Shown here piece by piece: positions 43,100 through 53,207 of a stretch of 64,000 nt of DNA. This stretch comes from Dactylorhiza incarnata (taxonomy: Eukaryota; Streptophyta; Magnoliopsida; Asparagales; Orchidaceae). The first letter of the stretch is position 1; every line of letters begins with the position of its first letter. The stretch is from positions 16,472,001 through 16,536,000 of the forward strand of contig JAWHQI010000019.1 of NCBI GenBank assembly GCA_033032865.1, written 5' to 3'. The notes under the pieces are model-generated. The model saw only the letters and a list, made by a program, of their open reading frames with translations, was not told where the DNA came from and did no database searches. The position numbers and the translations under genes were made by a program.

Positions 43100-44203
43100 C
43101 TTCCGACCATCCATCGATGAGGGTGAGCTGATTGAGGTGGACCAACGGGCATCATGGATGGATCCCATCATCACCTTCCTGACATCAGGGAAGTTCCGCA
43201 AAGGGGGCGTGGATAAGCGGCGCTTCAGGTATAAATCGATATATTATTCCTTGCATGCAGGAGGACTGTATAAGAAAACACTCTCGGGACTCCTAGCCCA
43301 TTGTGTATCGGAGAAGGAGGTCCCAAGGGTTCTGGAGGAAGTTCATTCATGGGAGTGTGGCAGCCACTCTAGGAGCCGATCCTTGGAGGGGAGAGTGTTG
43401 AGGCAGGGCTACTTTTGGCCTACCCTCATCAAGGATGCAACGGAGTTCGCAAGGAAGTGCTCAAAGTGTCAACTGTTTGCTCCTCTCCAGCTCCTGCCAG
43501 TCCAAAGACTTTGGTCCATCACAGCGCCCTGGCCCTTTGCTAAATGGGGTTTGGACCTGGTAGGTCCTTTCCCAAAAGCGAGTGGCCACAGAAGGTTCTT
43601 GTTGGTGATGATTGATTATTTCTCTAAGTGGCTGGAGGTGAAGGCACTGGCTAAGGTAACGACTCATGTAGCTAGAAATTTCATATGTGGTGAGATAATA
43701 TGCAGGCATGCTAGCCATAGTTACAAACAACGGGCCAAAGTTTTCCAGCGACGAGATCGTTAGCTTCTGCACCAAGCTTGGCATAGACTTTTGGTTTGCG
43801 CCAGTCCACCACCCGAGGAGCAATGGGCAGGTGGAGGCGGCAAACAAAATTATCGTTAACTTGCTGAAGAAGAAGGTCGAGAACCTTAGGGGGAACTGGG
43901 TAGAGCAGTTACCCTCGGTCCTCTAGGCCCTGAGGAACACTCCGAATACAGCCATAGGGGAGACTCCATTCATGCTTTCCCACGGGTCCGAGGTTGTTCT
44001 CCTAGTGGAGTTCTAAGTAAAGTCCTCCAGGGTGTTCACCGCGGGCGAGGGGGATGAAGAATGGCTAGTAGAAAATGAAAAAGAGCAAAGGCTATCTCTG
44101 GACCTAGTGGAAGAGCTCTGGGACCTAGCCACTGTCCGGCAGGAAGAAGTCAAATGGCGGATGGCTCGGTACTTTGACAGGCATATCCATCAGCGTAGTT
44201 GTT
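43100..44203 (+). pseudogene. Tat-type integrase remnant
   Basis: The zinc-binding part is partly kept (EEVHSWECGSHS...LRQGYFWPTLIKDATEFARKCSKCQ). The core has PFAKWGLDLVGPFPKASGHRRFLLVMIDYFSKWLEVKAL (first D). After a frameshift near 43700 it continues IVTNNGPKFSSDEIV, where N replaces the second catalytic D, then HHPRSNGQVEAANKII (E). C-terminal text continues with stops to 44203. The lost aspartate and shift show it is inactive. Confidence 0.82.
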
Positions 44204-44700
44204 AACAAGCAATAATGGTTGCATGCATGGGGGCGGGCGAGCGAGGCAGGGTAATGTCAACCCCACTCGCAAAAACACCGCTGGGCGAGCCAAAGGCGTG
44301 AGGTGGACCACATTTTGCCCGGGTACGAAAGCGAATAGGTCTATCTAACGAAGCGTCTATGCGAGAGAAGCTACGTGAATTCCTTCTTAAGTATGCGCGA
44401 GGTAGGGTAGCGAGACCAAATGAAAGCACGATAAAATGGTGAACCTTGTCACCATCGCAGATAAGAAAGGTGCGAGCACGAGCCTGGCTGAACACAAAGA
44501 TGCGAGCATGGGTAAGAATATAAGCTCAAGCAAAATAGAATACATGTGCGCGAGCGTAGAAAAGAATATTGGCGCGAGCAATATGGAAAAGCAATTAAAA
44601 GATAGAAAAATGTTCCATGTTTCATTTCTCAAAAGTGTGTTACAAAATAACGGCGAACTGGCCGGGTAAAAACAAAAGTTTTACATTGAAAATTAAAAAG
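44204..44700. other. Non-coding spacer after Tat pol
   Basis: Contains repeated GCGAG/CTCGC words and A-rich text (44520-44660). No domain is visible on either strand. It lies between pol and the antisense ORF, in the 3' part of the element. Confidence 0.4.
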
Positions 44701-46152
44701 TTAACGCCAGTCGCTGGACGGCTCTTCCTCGCTCCCGCGATCGTCGGGCTCCGGGATCGGTGCGAACAGGTCCGGGCTGACGTCCTCGATGCCGAGCTCC
44801 AGGGAATCCGGGGAAAGCAGACCCGCCCCTTTGAGGATCTCGAAGACAAGGTTGGCAATGCCCATAGAATTCTTGCGGGATGCCTCCTGCAAGTCTCGAG
44901 ATATCTTGCGAGTCCCAGCTCGCGGAGGGGATGGAGGGAGCGCAGCTCTGGTCAGCTCGCAGATGTGAGCCTTCACGAATGCGACCTCCGATTCCAGGTC
45001 AGCATTCCGCGAGAGTAGCTGGCTCGCCGCTTCAGCGTCTTACAGAAAAACAAGTTAGTCAAACAAAACATATGGGGAGCAAAATAGAAGTTGTGCGAAG
45101 GACTTACCATTCCAACTTGGAGGCTGGCGAGGAGACCTTCCGAGAGGGCCTCTTTCCCCTTGTGGCTCGCAACCTCGTCTGAGGCCAACTTGAGCTCACG
45201 CTAGAGCTACTTGGAATCCCTTTCTGTAGTAAGGTATCGCTGAGCCACCATGTGGGAGAGCTCCAAGGACCGGAAGTGGGCTCGCATGGCCTCGTTGACA
45301 AGTAACCGAGATCGCAGGGCGCCGAAATGGGCAGCGTCCTCACGACCATAAAGCCCGAAGGTGAGGGAGAACGCCTCGCCTCCAACCTTATCGCTCTCAA
45401 CCCAGGGGGGGAGGAGCGAAGAGCATGAGATCCTGTTGAGGTCAAGATCCCATGCGAGCACTGGCTCGCCAAGGGCATCGGGAAGTTTAGCGCCCAGGCC
45501 AAAGTTCTTGTGGCTGGTTGGCTTGGGCCTGCCAGGAGCGTCCCTTGGCTCACTGCCCTCCTAGACAACCTTTTGGCTAGCGGAGGGGGTGAGCGAAGTC
45601 TCCGTCTTGCTCAGGTCCACGACCTCTTTCCCCTTTGTTTTCTAGGGGGTGTCCTTGTTCCTCTTCATGGCGGGGGGCTTCGCGGCGAGCTGGCTCTTAG
45701 GCGGCGGCCACTTCTTACACAAAGTCAAGTCGAGGGGTTCTTGGCTAGCTTCGGCGGCCGCGGTGGAGAGAGTGCCGGAGGAGAGGAGGATGCTCCTCGC
45801 ATGTGGGGGGTGGATGGGAAGATCCCTCTCTCCTGCTAAGGCAATGAAAGATTTAGCGGATAGAATAAGAAAAAATTATTGGAGCTTGCGAGTACGAGCT
45901 GAACCTTCTTCTTGCGGGACCGGTAGCAGCGAGTCAACCCTCTGCCGGAGGTAGACGACCTCGAAGTTCTTACAATCCAAGTATTGGTAGAACCTTGCAT
46001 CATCACCGTTGAGCGAGGTAGGAGGGCGGTAGGACGTATCATCCCGTTGGAGGGGGGAGAAGGGGATGTTGCCGAACGGTCCTTTATCTAGGATGTATTT
46101 CTGGTGCCAGTAATGGGCTTTGTTCACCGTCTCGCAGACGGTGACATGCTGC
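44701..46152 (-). pseudogene. Antisense extra ORF of the Tat element
   Basis: Coding signal runs opposite to gag-pol. From 46152 down it reads VTVCETVNKAHYWHQKYIL and GNIPFSPLQRDDTSYRPP. Later come VGGEAFSLTFGLYGREDAAHFGALRSRLLVNEAMRAHFRSLELSHMVAQRYL (45400-45210), a helical segment KEALSEGLLASLQVG, and the end SPDLFAPIPEPDDRGSEEEPSSDWR (44701). Extra ORFs downstream of pol, sense or antisense, are known in Tat elements; I cannot place this one in a named domain family with certainty. Stops and frame changes occur at 45875, 45615 and 45200. C1 removed its start. A GT-AG intron-like segment lies at 45107-45039. Confidence 0.55.
45039..45107 (-). other. Intron-like segment in the antisense ORF
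   Basis: On the minus strand an ATG codon is followed by GTAAGTCC (donor, 45107). 69 nt later a T-rich tract TTGTTTTTCTGTAAG ends in AG (45039). Coding-like sequence lies on both sides, but the flanking frames do not join in phase, so a frameshift must also be present or the exon limits differ. Confidence 0.4.
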
Positions 46153-47201
46153 TGTTGGAGTTTCGGAGGTGATCTCAAAGCAATCAAAAGTTAGTCTTGC
46201 TGCCAACGCAATATGAGCCTATAGGGTCGCACATAAAAGCGTTTGGAGAAATTGGAGAAAGGATTGTGTTGGCCTTACTCATATTGGATATGAGTGGAGG
46301 ACCAATCCTGTGACTGCTTGGCCTTAACTTGAGAATGTCTCAACGGGAAATCGTTTAAAGGGTTTAAACGAATGGATTTATGCTAGACAAATTCGGGTAA
46401 AGGGTTTAACCGAACTGTGTCAAATTCGGCTAAAGGGTTTAACCGAATTATGTTGATTCGACTAATGGAATTCGGCTATATCGATTCGGCTAATGTGATT
46501 AACCGAATTCGACTAAAGGGTTTAGCCAAAATATATCAGTTCGACGAAATGGTTTCGACGAAATGATATAACCGAATTTATAAAGTCAAATCGTCTATAA
46601 CATATAAATGAATTCGTCGAATCTGAGTCGAATTCGGTTATAGTGATTAGTCGAATTCGGCGAATGTAAATCTGGACAAAAATGTTCTGGTCTGCGGATA
46701 GCCTGATTTATGCGTTTTAGTATAAAAGGGCTTGCAATTCTAGGTTTACAGAGGACTTTTTTTTTTCGCGATTTAGACGAGAAAGGCTGACCGGAACAGT
46801 TCCGCGCGAGGGCATCTCGTTCTTCCCGTCTGCCGATCATTTTCCGTCGCCGCCTCCTCTGGATCAGACCTAGCAGTCCGTGAGGACGTTGAGAGCTCCT
46901 TTCTCCGACCTAGTTCTTGTACGACAAGAAGCTAGGGTTCTCCATCGTTCGTGTGGATCGCTGTAGAGGAGCCGACACATTTCGGTTCTTGGAACTCAGA
47001 TTTTGTCTATCCGATTTCATCTTGGAGCACCTTGGTCGAGTATTGACTCAATCCTGCAAAGGTACATTGTATTTCGATTTGATTATTCTCTTGAATCATG
47101 AAAACCGCAAGATCCGTTAGTCTCTTTTGGGTTGTTCTTGTATTTATTTCCGCTGTGCATATTCGATATGTCATCCCGTTAGGGGTATAGAAAACCCAAC
47201 A
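46153..47201 (+). repeat. 5' LTR of copia element C1
   Basis: TGTTGGAG...ACCCAACA, about 1049 bp, followed by a primer site. The start is inferred from the TGTTGG/CCAACA terminal inverted repeat and from loss of the antisense reading at that point. A palindrome-rich array (46330-46660) precedes TATAAAAGGG (46721-46730). No 3' LTR is in the window. Confidence 0.75.
46330..46660 (+). promoter_or_regulatory. Palindrome array upstream of the C1 TATA box
   Basis: About eight copies or half-copies of an AATTCGGC TAAA...TTTA ACCGAATT inverted motif. The best copy is 46423-46449, with arms AATTCGG and CCGAATT plus inner TAAA/TTTA. The array ends about 60 bp before the TATA box. Regulatory function is inferred from position. 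Confidence 0.55.
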
Positions 47202-47202
47202 G

Positions 47203-47214
47203 TGGTATCAAAGC
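47203..47214 (+). other. C1 primer binding site, tRNA-iMet type
   Basis: TGGTATCAAAGC starts one base after the LTR end CCCAACA. It differs by one base from the common TGGTATCAGAGC. Confidence 0.88.
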
Positions 47215-48271
47215 GAGGTTGCGGTCAAGTGCGTGTAAATTGGGATATTTGGAAGCGTTCTAAATGCCCTAATTTCTTCTTCGAAGCGTTCACTTTACCA
47301 CAGCCAGGGGCGCTACCCCTTGGACCCCGTTATGGGCTCTGCCCCTAAGACCCCGCCAGGGGCGCGGCACCTTGGAACCCCGCCAAGAACGCATGTGATT
47401 GCGTTGCGATTTTCATGTTTCAGAGGTTATTTCTCCTTTGCAATAACCGTCCCTCGATATGGTTTGTGAAACCAAATGTTTGGATTACTGAATCTGACAT
47501 GAGAGACGAGCTTGTCTACTGCACAAGTGGAGTTGTTGTTCATATGTCCAATGCATGTAAAACTGGAGATTTAGAAGTGTTCTAAATGCTCAGATTTAGC
47601 CCTGTTTTGTCAAAGTGTTGATAGACTGCTTTTGTGAACATCTGGGATGTATCTGGAATGAGAATGTTGTAATTTTATTTTATGATTGTGCACTGTGATT
47701 AAATATTAATCATGATTAAAATGTTAATCACTTGAAATAAAAATCCCTTATCTAATATTAAGTATTCGGATGCCTTCCGATGGATGACACTCTTCCTACC
47801 TCGATCGATGAAGTGTGGGCTTGCCAATGCAAGGTGCATTAATCTATCTTGGTAAGGGTGCGAGCGGATAATTGTGATATCCAACTGTCGACATCGGGTC
47901 CAACTTAACTAGGTGACCTCAAAGGTTGAGTGCCTAGAGGCATAGGGTTGGCATGCTCCATATGATGGATGTGAATAAAGAGTTATTCACCAACCATACA
48001 AGAGTTGCATAGTGATACAATTGATAAATGTTGTCTACCTAAATAACCGCATTATGAGAGGAACGCCAAAGCGGACTCGTGGTGTTGGTGAAATACCGAT
48101 CTTGTTCACTAAGAGAGTAGCTCGAATAAACTATCCGAATCGAAATTAAGGGTTATCGATTTGATTTAAATAGTGGGAGTCTTTAATAAAAGTCCTTATT
48201 AAAAATATATAAAATGTATTTTGAAATATAGTACTAAAATTTTACTTTGCAAAATTCCTTGTAGAATATCC
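47215..48271 (+). other. C1 leader between primer site and gag
   Basis: About 1 kb without a supported gene. It includes short GC-rich repeats (CCAGGGGCGC...CTTGGACCCCG, 47300-47390), as often seen in copia leaders. It probably holds packaging signals, but none can be recognised by eye. Confidence 0.5.
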
Positions 48272-48418
48272 ATGGCAAGTGGATCTCACTCCGCCTTGTC
48301 CCTGAGAGCGATCCTTGAGAAGGATAAGCTAAATGGGACAAATTTCCTTGACTGGTATAGAAACCTGAGAATTGTTCTTAGGCAAGAGCGCAAGCTCTAT
48401 GTCTTGGAAGAAGATCCC
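48272..48418 (+). pseudogene. C1 gag, first 49 codons (split by E3)
   Basis: Starts at ATG 48272 with MASGSHSALSLRAILEKDKL; NGTNFLDWYRNLRIVLRQERK is the typical opening of plant copia Gag. The frame runs without a break to the E3 target site ATCCC and continues in phase at 54877, so E3 hit an otherwise open gag frame. Confidence 0.9.
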
Positions 48419-50082
48419 TGATGCGATAATTTCGGCAAGTGCACCGGTCGCGCAAGTAATAAATTTTGGGAATAAATCCCCGAGTGTCGGTCTCTTGAGG
48501 AACACAGTAAGGTGGAGTTAGGTTTCGAGGAAGGACTTGAGATTGAAGTCCTTAACGTGGATGGAGTGTGGAGGAGTTGGGTTGGCTTTTGGAAAACAAA
48601 ATAAAAGCTAACAACTACTCCTATGCAATGCCGCTATGCAAAGCTTCGCTTGGCGGAATGTATACTAGGCAGGCCTTGAGCGCGCTGCGTCGCAAGGGCG
48701 GATGGACGAGTAGGCTAACGGAGTCGAACTATGCAGGCCTTGAGCGCGCTGCTTCGTTAGGCGAATGGAATACGGGCCGCGATGCCACGCTTCGGTAAGC
48801 GGATGGGCGAGTGGGCTAGCGGAATGAGGGTCGCAAGCACCTCTTCGACAAGCACGCCACTAGCAATTGCTAGGGCGGCACCGGACACGGTGGTGGGATG
48901 GAAAATGGATGGTGGCGCTCCTCATACACACATAAACCACAAAAGTATTCCACAAAAATGAAATATATAAATATAGAGACAAGTTTAAGTGCTCTTCATC
49001 AAAATACACAAGATCTAGCTATTACAACAATCAATAAAAGGAGAACAAGGCAAGAAATCGACCGAATCCGAAGGCTCGTTGAAGATTCACGGTTGGAATC
49101 GCCGGGTTGTCAATCCGCGTCCAAGCTCGGTCCACAACTACGTCCGGGGTAGAGAGAGCTGTCACTACTCTCCAATGGACCCGTCTTCTTCGTGTCACGA
49201 TCCGGTAGAGGTTGCAAACTTCCTCTTGCTTGACGGTAATGGCGGCTAGGTCTTCCTTTGGAGCTCTTGGATGAAGGAGGAGGCCGAGAGGAAACTCCGG
49301 CTCAAGATTGGCGTGAAGAACAAGCCCGGAGATCCTCCCTAAGGTGGGCGACGATGGAGGGGCGAAGTCGGGCGGAACGGAGCAAGAAACGGCGGCTGGA
49401 AATCGGGATGATGACCTAAAATCGCGAGCAGGGAATTTATAGGCGCTGGAATTAAACAGTGCGCACGGTCAGTGGCGCACGACCAGTGGTCGTGCGCACT
49501 AGAATTCGGTGATCGTGCGCTCTGCCTGGACGGAACCTGCAAAGACAGAAATTATAAAATAACATGTTCGCACGACCAGTGGCGCACGACCGGTGGTCGT
49601 GCGCACTAGCGTCAGTGGTCGTGCGCAATAGATGAAACAGAACTCAGAAATTTAATGGTCAATGCGCACGAGCAGTGGCGCACGATCGGTGGTCGTGCGC
49701 ACTGGCATTGGTGGTCGTGCGCACTGCACCAAACAGAACTCGTGAAAAAGGCGTTAAGTGCACACGATCAGTGGCGCACGACCAGTGGTCGTGCGCAATA
49801 GAACCAGTGATCGTGCGCAGTGTTCCTGTGCAGAATTGCACCGGAAACACCTACACGACTCCTGTTCTAGCGTACAACCACCAATCCGGCCACTAAAAGT
49901 GGCACCGAACAATGCATGAAAACTACTAATGAAAATCAACATGAAATCACACCAAAATGGGCCAAAAGGTGCACCTAGCATGGGATATCAAATATGAACT
50001 AAAACAGGGCTAAAGTGCAGTGAAATGACTAACTAAACGGCCCAGATGAGTCCATAAAAGTGTATATGATGAGGATTCATCA
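48419..50082 (-). repeat. E3 3' LTR
   Basis: TGATGAATCC...CGCATCA on the minus strand. Four palindrome cores (49475-49497, 49582-49604, 49678-49700, 49774-49796) spaced about 100 bp apart lie upstream of TATAAATT (49441-49434). U5 has a duplicated GGCCTTGAGCGCGCTG segment (48673 and 48736) and the palindrome CTAGCAATTGCTAG (about 48859). Confidence 0.93.
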
Positions 50083-50120
50083 CACCCCCAGACTTAACTG
50101 TTTGCGCGTCCCGAGCAAAC
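50083..50120 (-). other. E3 polypurine tract and hairpin
   Basis: On the minus strand the hairpin GTTTGC...GCAAAC (50120-50100) is followed by AAGTCTGGGGGTG (50095-50083) next to the LTR. Same layout as E1 and E2. Confidence 0.8.
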
Positions 50121-51817
50121 GAATTCTAAGCGAACAGGGAAAGAAAAGTAGATGGCTTAACATTACAATGCAGAGTACCATGCGAAGTCGCATGCTCATG
50201 TGCATAAGAAAATTAGTAGAAAAGACTACTGATTATACAAACAGTTTATAAATTTCTAAAAGAGTAAAAGCATATTACAACTACTCAAAATGGTGAACAA
50301 CGGTGATTCAGTCGGTCATGCATACGGAGAAAGTAAACTAAACGCTGAGACGAGCATTGACCAAGATCGGGAGACGGGACAAACTTCACTGAAATCCATC
50401 AGTGTCGGTGACCATAAGCTTGCCCGGTCACATTCTCTCCACGGCACTGGTTTGACTCAAATGCGTGAATCAATAGGACTTTAGGTTTTAATTGGGGCTT
50501 GGGTTTAGGTGAGGATAAACAAAGATAAAAACGACGGCTCAAGCACTAAACCCAAATGAGCTAATGCAGGATACAATCCTCATTCGCCACACAAACACGC
50601 GGGTACACAACACCCCCAGACTTGGATTTTACTACATGGGTGTGTGCACCGCCTACTCCCAAACATACATTTATACACAGATTTTTCATTAAAGCTCATA
50701 TCTCTTCTTTTTTTTCTTTTCACTTCTTTTCTTTTTCTCAATTTCTTCTTTTCTTTTCTTATCATTTTCAGCATCTAATCAATAAAACACATCCACATCA
50801 TCACAAACATATTACCACATCAACAACCCAACTCATGAAAATAATAACAGCTAAAGCTCAGATTTGGGTGTGCGACTAGGATTGGCTTTTAGGCTTTGGT
50901 GAACTAAAAGTGGGGCTGAATCAAAGAACGGGTAGGCACAACTGGGCTAACGAGGATAAAGCGGTAGGGATAGGCACAAAGGCTCAACCGGGCCAAAATG
51001 ATGGCCTATATCACATTCACACAATTGACTAACCGTATACCCATGCTTCAAGAATCGCTTGGGGCAAGTTCTAGCCACCGAGAAAGATTCTCCTTTCTCC
51101 CGACTCAAGCAATACGAATCTAACGATCGTTTACACACATCCCTATGCTACCGTTTGATTCCACCGAATTCACCATTTGAGTAGAATAAACAACATTTAC
51201 ACTAATAAGAAAAAATATAAAACCATAAGCATAAAGAGAAGTCTAATCTACACAAATTTCTATGCAACCGAGCACTCGACTAGGAGCACTACTAGAGTCA
51301 ACATTTTACTCTGCTACATAGTCCTAAGCCATCACCTAGACTTTTCCAAATAAGCAGAAGAATTAAATTCACAACAGAGCAAGCAAACAGATGAGTACGC
51401 GCTCAAGTGGGTGATGTGGTGTGCAATGAAAATGAACAACAATTTAAATGAAATCTTCTAGTATGCAGTGCAATAGTGCACGTGAGTGGGTAAACAAAAC
51501 TACTCTCCCCCAGACTTAAACTAAACAATCCACAGAATATATGACATGAAAATCAGAAAAAGCTAGGGAAAGAGAGTACCCAGTGCTCAGAAATGAGCAC
51601 ACCAGAAGATTGGCGTTTAAACCACGACTAAGCTGCAGCATCCGCCATCCAGAAAAGATACCTGCAAGGGTCAGCTCCGCAAAAACAAAAGACAAAAGAA
51701 AACTGAAAAGAAAAACAACTAACTAAATATGATTAGATAAATTAAAAATGCAGAAAAGAAAGATAACTACTGGGGTTATTGTCATCCCAGCACGACTTAT
51801 TCTAAATAAAAACGGTT
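50121..51817 (-). other. E3 non-coding internal region
   Basis: No supported gene. It contains PPT-like tracts at 50623-50611 (AAGTCTGGGGGTG) and 51519-51503 (TTAAGTCTGGGGGAGAG), a TTTTCTTTT-rich run (50700-50770), and the block conserved with E1 and E2 at 51570-51680. Confidence 0.65.
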
Positions 51818-52987
51818 CTAGCTAATGGGCCTATGAAAAGAAAAGTGGACAGGTAACTGTTCTAATATCCGTGTCGGTTGCGGGTACCGATACGGTGATA
51901 GAACAGTCACCCCTCTACCTAAATATAGATACCTGCTCCTCACAGGTAGAGGGTAGAGAAAGTAAGAAGAGGAGGAGGCCTGGTCCTCACTCAACTCACC
52001 AAAAATATCCTTGCCTAGCAAGGCGTCGTCAACAGGGAGGCAGCTGGAGGAAAAGGCAATGAGTGGAGCTTCCTCTACGGAGGGGGAATAAACCTCCTCA
52101 CATGAGAGGATGCTCACATCATTGACTTGAGCAAAAAGCTCCAAGTCCTCCTGGGATACCTGTGAAGACTCAACCTGCACAGGCTCGAATGAAGAAGGGG
52201 GGTCGAGAAATAAAGAAGACGAATGACATAAATAAACATTAATCGGGGGAGTGGTCCCGGTCTCACTCCCATCAGGTTGGGGAAGTAAAATAATGTTAGC
52301 ATTGTCATCAATGCTGCAAGAGTCGGCGGGATCAACGGTGGCCAGGCTAAGGATTTGGACTTCCTCCACCGGTGTTGAGGAAAACTCCTCTTCACCTAGA
52401 AGGTTGTCCTCCTCCATAGGAATAGGCACAACACTAAGATCAACAACCTCATCCTGCGACACATCATCGACAATGTCGTCAGAAACGAATGTAGAATGCA
52501 CAATAGGGGAAAGAATCGAATCCACTAGAAGTGGTGGAGGCACATGGAGAGTTGCCGCACATCCGGTGACCGTATCCATGCCATACCCTTCAAAATGTGA
52601 AGGTGACAAAGACACATAGCCGGATGTTGAAGGTGTGCCGCCAGAGCTAGGAGTTGGGACGATCCGAATATCCGGCTCGTCATCCTCATCCAATTGGCGA
52701 AGATAAGCAACACAATCCTTCAGGGCATGATCTGTGCCCCGACAAAACTGGCACTGCCTAGCAGGCTTCTTTGGCACAGCGGGGGCTGGAGCCGAAAAGA
52801 AGTATGACGGTAATGGCTCAGCAGAGTAGCCAAAAGACTTACGCGCACCATATGGAGTATCAGACGGAGTCGATGCTCTATATGCTGGGCGAGAGGGATT
52901 ATGCCTACTATTCTCCGTAGGGCATTCAACACTAGAGTGGGAAGTAGCTCCACACCAACGGCAACGGAAATTCAGATGTGCCCACAT
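51818..52987 (-). CDS. E3 double zinc-knuckle protein, intact
   Basis: Open frame of 389 residues from ATG 52987, about 200 nt after the primer site. Knuckles: CRWCGATSHSSVEC (residues 9-22) and CQFCRGTDHALKDC (about 78-91), both CX2CX4HX4C. A serine/proline-rich hinge lies between them; the remainder is strongly acidic (VEEVQIL, DDIVDDVSQDEVVD) and ends LPVHFSFHRPIS. Short in-frame deletions relative to E1 and E2 fall around residues 155-175. The knuckles predict RNA or DNA binding; no capsid domain is present, so it is not an ordinary Gag. As the only ORF of a young element it may help in packaging or simply be carried along. Confidence 0.8.
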   Translation of the reverse strand: MWAHLNFRCRWCGATSHSSVECPTENSRHNPSRPAYRASTPSDTPYGARKSFGYSAEPLPSYFFSAPAPAVPKKPARQCQFCRGTDHALKDCVAYLRQLDEDDEPDIRIVPTPSSGGTPSTSGYVSLSPSHFEGYGMDTVTGCAATLHVPPPLLVDSILSPIVHSTFVSDDIVDDVSQDEVVDLSVVPIPMEEDNLLGEEEFSSTPVEEVQILSLATVDPADSCSIDDNANIILLPQPDGSETGTTPPINVYLCHSSSLFLDPPSSFEPVQVESSQVSQEDLELFAQVNDVSILSCEEVYSPSVEEAPLIAFSSSCLPVDDALLGKDIFGELSEDQASSSSYFLYPLPVRSRYLYLGRGVTVLSPYRYPQPTRILEQLPVHFSFHRPIS

Positions 52988-53184
52988 AGTGTAAAGATAA
53001 TACGATTCAAAATAAAAATGCTATTGTGCAAATACTACACCTAACAATAATTACTAAAGCAACCTAATTAAAACAAGAAAATGGAATAAAAAGAACAGAA
53101 ATAAAATAACAGAAAATGCAATTTACAAATGGAAGGGCTTTTCTCTCAGGTTCTCCCTCTCCAGAAAACTCACACGACTGTGTT

Positions 53185-53201
53185 CCCCGGCAACGGCGCC
53201 A
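53185..53201 (-). other. E3 primer binding site, tRNA-Asp type
   Basis: The minus strand reads TGGCGCCGTTGCCGGGG, the consensus Athila/Tat site, six bases from the LTR end at 53208. Confidence 0.92.
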
Positions 53202-53207
53202 AAAACT

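Larger units (their letters stand above)
38862..44203 (+). mobile_element. Tat-type Ty3/gypsy retrotransposon, degenerate
   Basis: The order on the plus strand is gag, protease, RT, RNase H, a second RNase H-like domain, integrase. The doubled RNase H and the CHHC Gag knuckle point to the Tat lineage. It is cut off downstream by copia element C1 at 46153 and itself interrupts Sirevirus region III at 38127. GC content is well above that of its neighbours. Confidence 0.85.
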
